A DNA stretch of 15,643 bases from an uncultured Muribaculaceae bacterium (GTDB taxonomy: Bacteria > Bacteroidota > Bacteroidia > Bacteroidales > Muribaculaceae), in assembly GCA_910579105.1 (NCBI GenBank), contig CAJTRT010000048.1, positions 1 through 15,643 on the forward strand, written 5' to 3'. Under the pieces are notes generated by a model. It made no database searches. It worked only from the letters and a program-made list of their open reading frames with translations, and was not told the DNA's origin. A program made the position numbers and the translations under genes. Below are positions 7,038 through 13,601 of the stretch, piece after piece (the first letter of the stretch is position 1; each line of letters opens with the position of its first letter).

Positions 7038-7730
7038 TCAGTGTTTTGCTTTCACAAGCACGGAGTCGATCATGCCGTATGCCTTGGCCTCGTCGGCGGT
7101 CATCCAGTAGTCGCGGTCGGAGTCGCGCTCGACTTTTTCGAGAGGCTGGCCCGAGTGGTCGGCTATTATCTGGTAGAGCTCGGTCTTGAGCTTGAGGATT
7201 TCGCGGGCGGTGATCTCTATGTCGGAAGCCTGACCCTGGGCGCCGCCCATCGGCTGGTGGATCATCACCCTGGAATGTTTGAGGGCGAAACGTTTGCCGG
7301 CGGTGCCGCTGACGAGGAGCACGGCGGCCATCGAGGCGGCCATGCCGGTGCAGATGGTCGCGACGTCGGAGGAGATATACTGCATCGTGTCGTATATTCC
7401 GAGGCCGGCGTAAACCGATCCGCCCGGGGAGTTGATATAGATCGACACGTCCTTGCCGGGGTCGGCGGAGTCGAGATACAGGAGCTGGGCCTGTATGACG
7501 TTGGCGGTGTAGTCGTTGACGTCGGTGCCGAGGAAGATGATGCGGTCCATCATCAGGCGCGAGAACACGTCCATCTGCGCCACGTTGAGCTGGCGCTCCT
7601 CTATGATTGTGGGGGAGATGTAGCTTGAACGGATGGCGTTGTCTGTGGCCGAGGTGTACTGGTCGAGCGCCAGGCCGTTCATGCCGAGATGTTTCACCGC
7701 GAAGTCGCGGAAGTCCGTTTTTTTATTCAT
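7038..7730 (-). CDS. clpP: ATP-dependent Clp protease proteolytic subunit ClpP
   Basis: Serine protease that assembles as a double heptameric chamber and degrades proteins unfolded by ClpX. Catalytic triad: S133 in GMAASMA, H158 in VMIHQP, D207 in DSDRDYW. The IYINSPGGSVYAG segment (97-109) and the handle region (GGAQGQASDIEI, 162-173) are well conserved. The protein has 230 residues against 207 in E. coli. The extra length is at the N terminus: about 38 residues precede the conserved PTIIEE strand, which suggests a longer propeptide or an internal start such as Met17 (7682). A -7 promoter box lies 39 bases upstream of the ATG. clpX follows after 40 bases. Confidence 0.98.
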   Translation of the reverse strand: MNKKTDFRDFAVKHLGMNGLALDQYTSATDNAIRSSYISPTIIEERQLNVAQMDVFSRLMMDRIIFLGTDVNDYTANVIQAQLLYLDSADPGKDVSIYINSPGGSVYAGLGIYDTMQYISSDVATICTGMAASMAAVLLVSGTAGKRFALKHSRVMIHQPMGGAQGQASDIEITAREILKLKTELYQIIADHSGQPLEKVERDSDRDYWMTADEAKAYGMIDSVLVKAKH

Positions 7731-7768
7731 AATCTTATTGCAAATTCAGAGTGGGTGTTTTACTAATT

Positions 7769-7776
7769 CAAAGATA
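7769..7776 (-). promoter_or_regulatory. Probable promoter -7 box for clpP-clpX-recQ
   Basis: The minus strand reads TATCTTTG, an exact match to TAnnTTTG, between the trigger factor terminator and the clpP ATG. Transcription would begin near 7763-7765, leaving a leader of about 33 bases. No TTTG is visible at the expected -33 spacing, so confidence rests on the -7 box and on position. Confidence 0.6.
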
Positions 7777-7810
7777 GTACATTTTTCGCGTATTATCGCT
7801 ATACGCGCCC

Positions 7811-7849
7811 AAAAAAACATCATCCGCTCCGTAAAACAGGGGCGGATGA
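7811..7849 (-). terminator. Rho-independent terminator of tig
   Basis: On the minus strand an 8-bp stem TCATCCGC / GCGGATGA (arms 7842-7849 and 7820-7827) extends inward past one mismatch by two further pairs. After two bases it is followed by seven T (plus-strand A run 7811-7817). It lies about 60 bases after the trigger factor stop and separates tig from clpP. Confidence 0.85.
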
Positions 7850-7908
7850 CGCTAAAAATTATTCGGGTGTGGGGCCGGCGCCCCCGTCAGGGATGCGGAC
7901 CGGTTGAC

Positions 7909-9282
7909 TTATTCGGCGGCGGGAGCCTCGGGGTTCACCATCGCCTTGAACTCGTCGAGCGACATTTCCTTGTTGTCGACGGTGACGAGGGCCTTGACCA
8001 CGTTGAAGAGCTTGCGCTCGCTTACGTCGTCGTGGATGCGGCGTGCCTGCTGCTGGTCGGAGAGCACTTTCTTGGCATAGTCGGCCAGCACGTCGTCGGT
8101 GAGGTTGGTCATGCCGTACTGCATGAACTGGTTGTAGACGATACCCTTGGCGAAGTTGAGCATGTCGTCCTCGGTCACCTTGATGTCCTGGTTGGCGCGG
8201 ATCTTGTTGCTGAGCAGCTCCCAGCGGATTCCGGGCATCATTTTCTCGAACTCGGCGTCGATGTTCGCCTCGGTCAGTTCTTCGTTACGCGCGACGAGCC
8301 ACTTTTTGAGGAAGGGGGCGGGAAGCTCGATGTTGCCGAATTTCTCCATCAGGATTTCCTGGGCGTCGTGGTTGAACTTCATCTCGCTGTTGGGGGCGAG
8401 CTGCTGGGCGATCATCTTGCGGAGCTGGTCGTAATACTCTTCCTCGGTGGTCACGGTGTTGCCCGAGAATACCTGCTTGTAGAAATCCTCATTGTGCTCG
8501 GCGAGCTTCAGGACGATGATCTCGGAAATGGCCATCTCGAAGTCGGCCTTGACACCCGCGGCGCGTTCCTTGTCGATGTTGAGCATCGATGCGAGTTCGG
8601 CCACGGAGTCTCCGGCGGCCTTGGCGGGGTTGAACACCACCTTGTCGCCGACCTTCTTGCCGAGGAATTTGTCGCCTTCGGCTTTGTCGTGGAAATACAT
8701 GGGGGCCACGATGCCGGCAACCACCTGGATGGCGTCGTCGGTGGTCTTCACGTTACCCTCGGCGTCGAGTTCCATGATGGCGCCTTTCACGAGGGCGGTC
8801 GCGTCGACCTCCTCGCCGGGAACCTGGGAGCCGAAACGACGCAGGAGCGCCTGGTCCTGTTCCTTGACCATATCCTCGGAAACCGCGATGGTGTAGTAGG
8901 GGATGGTGATGTTCTTGTCGATTTCGACCTCAACGGCGGGGGCGAGGCCGATTTCGTATTCAAAAGTGTAATCTTTGTCGGCGAGGTTCACTTCCTGCAC
9001 CTTGACGGGGAGGGGTTCGCCGAGGATGTCGATTTTGTTGTCGCGGAGATAGCTTATGACGGCGTTGAACACCTCGTCGTTGAGGATGCGGCTCTTCACT
9101 TCCTTGCCGAAGCGGCGGCGGAGCTGGTCGATGGAGACGTGCCCCTTGCGGAATCCGGGGATGGTGTGGGTGCGGCCGATCTCTTTGAGTTCCTTGTCGA
9201 CCTTGGCGTTGTAGTCGTTCTCTTCGACCTGGACCTTGATCAGTGCGTCGAGGTCGCCGGTCTTTTCAAGCGTTACTTGCAT
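7909..9282 (-). CDS. tig: Trigger factor, ribosome-associated chaperone
   Basis: Trigger factor docks at the ribosomal tunnel exit and shields nascent chains. The 457 residues fit the slightly long Bacteroidota form (E. coli 432). The N-terminal ribosome-binding domain has the signature GFRKGHVS (43-50). The middle region (about 155-250) sits where the FKBP-type prolyl isomerase domain should be, but the usual FxGG and IPGFE signatures cannot be found, so isomerase activity is doubtful. The C-terminal part (about 260-445) is the helical arm domain, ending in an Ala/Pro/Glu tail. It has its own consensus promoter (9395-9426), a structured leader and its own terminator, so it is transcribed separately from clpP although adjacent. 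Confidence 0.95.
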   Translation of the reverse strand: MQVTLEKTGDLDALIKVQVEENDYNAKVDKELKEIGRTHTIPGFRKGHVSIDQLRRRFGKEVKSRILNDEVFNAVISYLRDNKIDILGEPLPVKVQEVNLADKDYTFEYEIGLAPAVEVEIDKNITIPYYTIAVSEDMVKEQDQALLRRFGSQVPGEEVDATALVKGAIMELDAEGNVKTTDDAIQVVAGIVAPMYFHDKAEGDKFLGKKVGDKVVFNPAKAAGDSVAELASMLNIDKERAAGVKADFEMAISEIIVLKLAEHNEDFYKQVFSGNTVTTEEEYYDQLRKMIAQQLAPNSEMKFNHDAQEILMEKFGNIELPAPFLKKWLVARNEELTEANIDAEFEKMMPGIRWELLSNKIRANQDIKVTEDDMLNFAKGIVYNQFMQYGMTNLTDDVLADYAKKVLSDQQQARRIHDDVSERKLFNVVKALVTVDNKEMSLDEFKAMVNPEAPAAE

Positions 9283-9390
9283 ATAAGTAGTTTGATGTTT
9301 AGTATGTTAGCTTTTAAGGAGACAGTCCTTGGCGCTTATGGCGCGTGACCGCTTCTCCGAAGGCGGTGCGGTTCCGCCGCGATTTTTCAA
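9283..9390 (-). promoter_or_regulatory. Structured 5' leader of tig
   Basis: About 107 bases lie between the predicted transcription start and the tig ATG. This stretch holds several short inverted repeats: AAGGA/TCCTT (9316-9320 with 9326-9330), GCGC/GCGC (9332-9335 with 9341-9344), a 7-bp stem ACCGCTT/AGGCGGT (9348-9354 with 9361-9367, one GU or GT pair), and GGCGG/CCGCC (9362-9366 with 9374-9378). The last two share bases 9362-9366 and cannot both form, so alternative folds are possible. I recognise no known riboswitch or RNA family in it. Confidence 0.45.
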
Positions 9391-9394
9391 GTTG

Positions 9395-9426
9395 CAAAAT
9401 TAGCTCTAAAATTCATAATCTCCAAA
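9395..9426 (-). promoter_or_regulatory. Consensus Bacteroidota promoter for tig
   Basis: On the minus strand TTTG (plus CAAA 9423-9426), a spacer of exactly 20 bases, then TAATTTTG (plus CAAAATTA 9395-9402). Both boxes match the Bacteroidota sigma consensus. Start expected near 9389-9391. Confidence 0.8.
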
Positions 9427-9497
9427 AATATCGCCCCGGGAGTGTTAAAATAATGTTAATTAGAGCTGGCATAAGACGTGTTGCACCTGAAAGCGGG

Positions 9498-9505
9498 TAA
9501 ATTTG
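9498..9505 (+). promoter_or_regulatory. Probable -7 box for ftsE-lysC
   Basis: TAAATTTG matches TAnnTTTG and lies 65 bases before the ftsE ATG. No convincing TTTG is at the right distance upstream; a TTG at 9481-9483 is too close. If used, the leader is about 60 bases. Confidence 0.45.
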
Positions 9506-9570
9506 CACATAATATTATATTAATTGACAGGCGTAATGCCTCCGCCAATAAAGAAATATATCGCCAACTG

Positions 9571-10302
9571 ATGAGCATAATCAAATATAACGACGTGGAG
9601 ATACTCCGCAAGGAACTGGTGGTGCTGAAGCATGTGAGCTTCACCATCGAGCCGGGGGAGTTCTGCTATCTGATCGGGCGCGTCGGCAGCGGCAAGTCGT
9701 CGCTGATGAAGTCGATGTACGCCGAGATTCCCGTGTTCAACGGGAGCGCCGAGGTCATGGGGCGGCAGCTTGTGGGCATATCCCGCAAGGAGGTTCCGAT
9801 GCTTCGCCGCGAGATCGGCATCGTGTTCCAGGATTTCCAGCTCCTGACCGACCGCACGGTTTACGACAACCTGCACTTCGTGCTCGAGGCGACGGGGTGG
9901 AAGGACCGCGACGAGATGGACGAACGCATCGAGCAGGTGCTGCGCCAGGTAGGGATGGGCAACAAGTCGTACAAGATGCCCCACGAGCTTTCGGGCGGCG
10001 AGCAACAGCGCATAGTGATTGCCCGCGCGCTGCTCAACAAGCCCAGGCTGATACTCGCCGACGAGCCGACAGGAAACCTTGACCCTGACACCGGGCAGCA
10101 GATCGTTGACCATCTGCGCCGTATCGCCGCCGACGGCACAGCTGTGCTGATGGCAACCCATAACATGCAGCTCGTCGAGCAATATCCCGCCCGCGTGCTG
10201 CGGTGCGCCGACAAGCAGCTTGTCGCCGTCGATCCGACTCCCGCGGCGCTGGTCGAGGAAACGGAAATCACAATCTCCCAGACAGAAGAAGCCGACGTAT
10301 GA
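9571..10302 (+). CDS. ftsE: Cell division ABC ATPase FtsE
   Basis: ATP-binding subunit of FtsEX, which in other bacteria controls peptidoglycan hydrolases at the division site. The 243-residue ABC domain is complete: Walker A GRVGSGKSS (36-44), Q-loop Gln87 in VFQDFQ, signature LSGGEQQR (140-147), Walker B LILADEP (160-166), and switch His197 in ATHNM. Length and motifs match FtsE and also the LolD/MacB ATPase group, so FtsE rests on the overall pattern and the Bacteroidota context. The frame is open from GTG at 9478, but ATG 9571 fits the family start and leaves the promoter box outside the gene. No FtsX partner is adjacent; the next gene, lysC, overlaps by four bases (ATGA), indicating translational coupling. 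Confidence 0.88.
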   Translation: MSIIKYNDVEILRKELVVLKHVSFTIEPGEFCYLIGRVGSGKSSLMKSMYAEIPVFNGSAEVMGRQLVGISRKEVPMLRREIGIVFQDFQLLTDRTVYDNLHFVLEATGWKDRDEMDERIEQVLRQVGMGNKSYKMPHELSGGEQQRIVIARALLNKPRLILADEPTGNLDPDTGQQIVDHLRRIAADGTAVLMATHNMQLVEQYPARVLRCADKQLVAVDPTPAALVEETEITISQTEEADV

Positions 10303-11636
10303 AAGTAATGAAATTCGGTGGAACCTCGGTCGGTTCCGCTGACAGAATCAAGGAGGTAGCCTCGCTGATTACCGGGCGCGGGCAGAACATCGTCGTGCTT
10401 TCGGCCATGTCCGGCACGACGAACACACTGGTGGAGATTTCGGACTATCTGCGGAAGCGCAACGTCAACGGGGCGAAGCAGATTCTCAACTCATTGGAAA
10501 AGAAGTATTCGGCGACAATCGCCATGCTCTTTACGGAGGTTGACTACCGAATGGAGGCCGATGAGGAAATCAAGGCCATTTTCGGCAACATACGCGCCCT
10601 GTGCCACGACAATTTCACGGATGTGGAGGAGCGGGAGATCCTGGCGCAGGGTGAGATGATGTCGACCACCCTGATGTACCTCTACCTGCACGAGAAAGGC
10701 GTTGACGCCGCCTTCATCCCGGCGCTCGATTATATGCGCATCGACGAGGATGGAGAGGCCGACACGGAATATATCCGCGACAACCTCCGCGCATTGCTGG
10801 ATGAAAGCCCAGCGGCGGCGCTGTACATAACCCAGGGCTACATATGCCGCAACCACCGCGGGGAGGTCGACAATCTGCGGCGGGGTGGGTCAGACCTCAC
10901 GGCGACCCTTGTCGGAGCCGCTATCGAGGCTCAGGAAATCGAGATATGGACCGACATCGACGGGATGCACAACAACGACCCGCGCTATGTCGAGGGGACG
11001 CTCCCTGTGAGTGAGCTGCACTTCGACGAGGCTGCCGAACTGGCTTATTTCGGAGCCAAGATCCTGCATCCGGCCTGCGTGCTTCCGGCCAAGGTGGGCA
11101 ACATCCCCGTGCGGCTGCTGAACACCATGGCACCGGAACTGCCGGGAACCCTCATTTACAACACCGACAGGGCCGGGTGCATCAAGGCCGTCGCGGCGAA
11201 GGATGACATAATCGCCATCCGCATAAAATCGTCGCGCATGCTGCTCGCCTCGAACTTCATGCACCGCGTGTTCGAGATTTTCGACAATTACCGCAAGCCC
11301 ATCGACATGATCGCCACCAGCGAGGTCGGCGTCTCTGTGACTGTCGATTCCCCGCTGAAACTGGAACACATTGTCGACGAGCTGAAAGAGATAGGCACGG
11401 TCACCATCGACACCGACATGGTGATAGTCTGCGTCGTCGGCGACCTCGAATGGCACAACATAGGGTTCGAGGCTGTCGCGTTGAAGGCGCTCGCGGGAAT
11501 ACCGGTGCGCATGATTTCCTACGGAGGCAGCAACCGCAACATCTCCTTCCTGATAAAGAAAGAAGACAAGGTGGCCGCTCTAAACGCCCTTAGCGCCACG
11601 CTCTTCCCGAAGGGTGTATGTCAAGAGCCGCACTGA
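10299..11636 (+). CDS. lysC: Aspartokinase, monofunctional
   Basis: Phosphorylates aspartate with ATP, the first step towards lysine, methionine, threonine and meso-diaminopimelate, the peptidoglycan crosslinking residue. 445 residues: the N-terminal kinase has KFGGTS (5-10), RGGSD (195-199) and the WTDIDGMHNNDPR loop (217-229). Two C-terminal ACT domains (about 305-375 and 376-440) include TSEVGVSVT and GGSNRNISFLI, the usual amino-acid feedback region. No homoserine dehydrogenase domain is fused, unlike ThrA. The effector, probably lysine, cannot be read from the sequence. The ATG overlaps the ftsE stop; a GTG at 10203 would run inside ftsE and is rejected. No T-tailed terminator follows on this strand. 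Confidence 0.95.
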   Translation: MKVMKFGGTSVGSADRIKEVASLITGRGQNIVVLSAMSGTTNTLVEISDYLRKRNVNGAKQILNSLEKKYSATIAMLFTEVDYRMEADEEIKAIFGNIRALCHDNFTDVEEREILAQGEMMSTTLMYLYLHEKGVDAAFIPALDYMRIDEDGEADTEYIRDNLRALLDESPAAALYITQGYICRNHRGEVDNLRRGGSDLTATLVGAAIEAQEIEIWTDIDGMHNNDPRYVEGTLPVSELHFDEAAELAYFGAKILHPACVLPAKVGNIPVRLLNTMAPELPGTLIYNTDRAGCIKAVAAKDDIIAIRIKSSRMLLASNFMHRVFEIFDNYRKPIDMIATSEVGVSVTVDSPLKLEHIVDELKEIGTVTIDTDMVIVCVVGDLEWHNIGFEAVALKALAGIPVRMISYGGSNRNISFLIKKEDKVAALNALSATLFPKGVCQEPH

Positions 11637-11660
11637 GGCGCTCACCTGGGATTTCAAATT

Positions 11661-11693
11661 AAAAAAGCCGCCCCGGGCTATCCGGCACGGCTT
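11661..11693 (-). terminator. Hairpin with T tail pointing left, between lysC and DUF389 gene
   Basis: A 12-position stem with one mismatch and one G-T pair (arms 11665-11676 and 11682-11693, loop of five bases) lies 18 bases before the DUF389 start. The T tail that would make it an intrinsic terminator is on the minus strand (plus-strand A run 11661-11666). On the plus strand the hairpin is followed by ATACC with no T run. It would therefore stop antisense transcription, or act in the plus-strand leader as a plain hairpin. Confidence 0.55.
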
Positions 11694-11711
11694 ATACCGA
11701 ATCAAGCTATT

Positions 11712-13073
11712 ATGTCGAACAACTTTCTGGAGAAAGCCGCCGCGAGGCTTCAGGATTATTTCACGCTTAACGGATTCCTGCTGCCGCAGGACGAGTCGGA
11801 AAAGGCTATCCGCGAGGGAGTTTCGTTCCGCGGCCCGAACATACTCATCCTTGTGTTCGCGATCTTCATAGCGTCGCTCGGACTCAACACCAATTCGACG
11901 GCCGTGATAATCGGCGCCATGCTCATATCTCCCCTTATGGGGCCGATCATCGGCATAGGCCTGGCTATCGGAATAGAGGACTTCGAATTGCTGAAACGCT
12001 CGGCCCGCAACCTGTGCGTGGCCGCTGGCTTCTCGGTAATCACCTCGACTATTTATTTTCTGATATCGCCTGTAAGCGAGGGCCATTCGGAACTGCTGGC
12101 CCGCACGTCGCCAACGATTTATGATGTGTTTATCGGGTTCTTCGGCGGATTCGCCGGCATAATCGCGATCGCGGCCAAAAGCAAGGGGAACGTTATCCCC
12201 GGCGTGGCCATAGCGACCGCCCTCATGCCGCCGTTATGCACCGTCGGATTCGGCCTGGCGACCTGGCAGCCGCATTACTTCATAGGCGCGCTCTACCTGT
12301 TCATCATAAACTCCATCTATATCGCCCTGGCCACGTTTATCGGGGTCAAGCTGATGAAGTTCTCGCGCCATGTGCAGGAGGTTTCCCCCCGCGCCAAACG
12401 GGTAAGGAAGATTGTCTACGCCGTGGCGATCCTGACCCTGCTGCCATCCGTCTACCTGACTTACCAGATGCTGCGCCAGGAGCGGTTTGAAATGAACGTT
12501 TCGCGCTTCGTTCAGGACGAGTTCAATTTCCCGTCGACCCAGGTCCTCAGCCACAAGGCCTCGGATATCCGCGGTGACCGCTCGATTTCGGTAACCCTGA
12601 TAGGCAAGATTCTTCCGCAGGATTCGCTGACGCTCGCCTTGTCGTCGAAGCTGCGTCTTTACGGGCTCGGGGGCGCCAGGCTTAACATCATCCAGGGTGA
12701 CAGCCCGCAGCTGGACAACGCCCCGGGTCATTCGACCACGCAGATGTTCGAGTTCGCGCAGCAGGCCATAGCGTCGAAGCAGGTGACGATTGATTCTCTT
12801 GAATCCGTGATGGCATACCGCAATATGAACGACACGGTGGCCGCGCGGCTCGCACCGGAGCTGAAAGTGATATTTCCGCAGGTGTCGGAGATTGCCGTCA
12901 CGAAGGCTGTTTTCGGCAGCGTGGAATCGGAAAAGCTCGACACTGTGAACGTGGCGCTGGTACGCTATTCAACGCCGATGAACGCGAGGCAGTCGGCCGA
13001 GTTCCGCAGTTACCTTGAGGCGCGTCTGCGCCTGAAATCAGTCGTGGTGCAGCAGATGCGCGGCAAGCAATGA
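11712..13073 (+). CDS. DUF389 (TIGR00341-type) integral membrane protein
   Basis: A 453-residue inner-membrane protein of the DUF389 family, whose molecular role is not established. After a 40-residue cytosolic start come hydrophobic segments at about 42-60, 64-88, 100-119, 135-155, 160-185, 188-212 and 232-252. The conserved DUF389 signatures are visible: NSTAVIIGAMLISPLMGPI (61-79), then GNVIPGVAIATALMPPLC (159-176). About 200 polar residues follow the last helix and form a soluble domain; with seven spans it should lie on the opposite side of the membrane from the N terminus. Transport or mechanosensing would be guesses. It starts 75 bases after lysC, behind a hairpin, and is followed after 12 bases by a small membrane protein. 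Confidence 0.9.
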   Translation: MSNNFLEKAAARLQDYFTLNGFLLPQDESEKAIREGVSFRGPNILILVFAIFIASLGLNTNSTAVIIGAMLISPLMGPIIGIGLAIGIEDFELLKRSARNLCVAAGFSVITSTIYFLISPVSEGHSELLARTSPTIYDVFIGFFGGFAGIIAIAAKSKGNVIPGVAIATALMPPLCTVGFGLATWQPHYFIGALYLFIINSIYIALATFIGVKLMKFSRHVQEVSPRAKRVRKIVYAVAILTLLPSVYLTYQMLRQERFEMNVSRFVQDEFNFPSTQVLSHKASDIRGDRSISVTLIGKILPQDSLTLALSSKLRLYGLGGARLNIIQGDSPQLDNAPGHSTTQMFEFAQQAIASKQVTIDSLESVMAYRNMNDTVAARLAPELKVIFPQVSEIAVTKAVFGSVESEKLDTVNVALVRYSTPMNARQSAEFRSYLEARLRLKSVVVQQMRGKQ

Positions 13074-13085
13074 CGACAATGGAGT

Positions 13086-13286
13086 ATGGAAATAAAGAAA
13101 GATAACAGAAAAATCATAACAGGCAGGCATGTTTGCCTGGCCGGTGGAATATTATCCGCCATATGCGGCGCATACTGGATAGTGCGGGCTATTGCCTGTG
13201 ACGACACCAACCTGCCCTCGTTGCTCGGATCTGTTGCCTGTTCGCTATTTCTGATTTCATCCGCGATTAGGAAACCCGCGAAATAG
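13086..13286 (+). CDS. Small two-helix membrane protein, unknown
   Basis: 66 residues: a basic start (MEIKKDNRKIITGRH), a hydrophobic segment at about 17-37, a short acidic loop (CDDTN), a second hydrophobic segment at about 45-60, and a basic end (RKPAK). Both termini should face the cytoplasm by the positive-inside rule. I recognise no family. It begins 12 bases after the DUF389 stop, so it is probably on the same transcript and may be an accessory subunit, which is inference. GGAG at 13081-13084 is too close to the ATG to be a good ribosome site. Confidence 0.65.
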   Translation: MEIKKDNRKIITGRHVCLAGGILSAICGAYWIVRAIACDDTNLPSLLGSVACSLFLISSAIRKPAK

Positions 13287-13328
13287 CGCTTTATATTGGA
13301 ACTGCGCTTACGCCACGGCGCACAGGCA

Positions 13329-13520
13329 TCACGATTCAGTGATGAATGGTTTGAGCATAAGGCAGATAAGCACCACTAAGGACACAATTATAAGCAGCGA
13401 TAACGCAAACCGCTTCACGCCTTTGATTTTAGGGGGCAGCCTCTTATCGATAAAGTTGTATGCGATTACTGTAAACACGCCCGTGATGGCTCCTTGCAAA
13501 ATCGGGTCCATAAGTAACAT
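13329..13520 (-). CDS. Small two-helix membrane protein, unknown
   Basis: 63 residues from ATG 13520 (a second ATG at 13511 removes three). Two hydrophobic segments, about 6-23 and 38-57, are joined by a strongly basic loop (DKRLPPKIKGVKR), so the loop should be cytoplasmic and both ends outside. The clean amphipathic layout argues that this frame is real rather than the overlapping plus-strand frame at 13339-13539. I recognise no family. The start is only 20 bases past the pyruvate phosphate dikinase terminator stem. A 6-bp inverted repeat (13327-13332 with 13339-13344) overlaps its stop; no T tail follows. It converges with the other small membrane gene across 42 bases. Confidence 0.55.
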   Translation of the reverse strand: MLLMDPILQGAITGVFTVIAYNFIDKRLPPKIKGVKRFALSLLIIVSLVVLICLMLKPFITES

Positions 13521-13531
13521 ACTTAATGAGA

Positions 13532-13576
13532 GAAAATAAGCGGGGTCGTAATGCCGATTACGGCATTACGACCCCG
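13532..13576 (-). terminator. Terminator of ppdK, 16-bp perfect dyad
   Basis: Arms 13541-13556 and 13561-13576 are perfectly complementary over 16 bp with a four-base loop. On the minus strand the stem is followed by a T-rich tail (CTTATTTTCT). It begins 25 bases after the ppdK stop. On the plus strand no T run follows, so it works leftward. Confidence 0.88.
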
Positions 13577-13601
13577 TGAAGATTAGTTCAATCGAAGGGA
13601 A

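Noticed and set aside
6170..7189. A 339-codon plus-strand open frame antisense to clpX and the end of clpP
   Set aside because: It is a shadow of a fully recognisable ClpX on the other strand, with no motifs and a composition expected from reverse-complemented GC-rich codons.
7633..9348. A 571-codon plus-strand open frame lying antisense to clpP and tig
   Set aside because: It mirrors the codon structure of two certain genes, is dominated by Val, His, Leu, Gly, Glu and Asp, shows no family motif, and crosses the tig terminator and clpP promoter.
13303..13322. Inverted repeat TGCGC/GCGCA between the two converging small genes
   Set aside because: Five base pairs only, a 10-base loop and no T tail on either strand; too weak to call a terminator.
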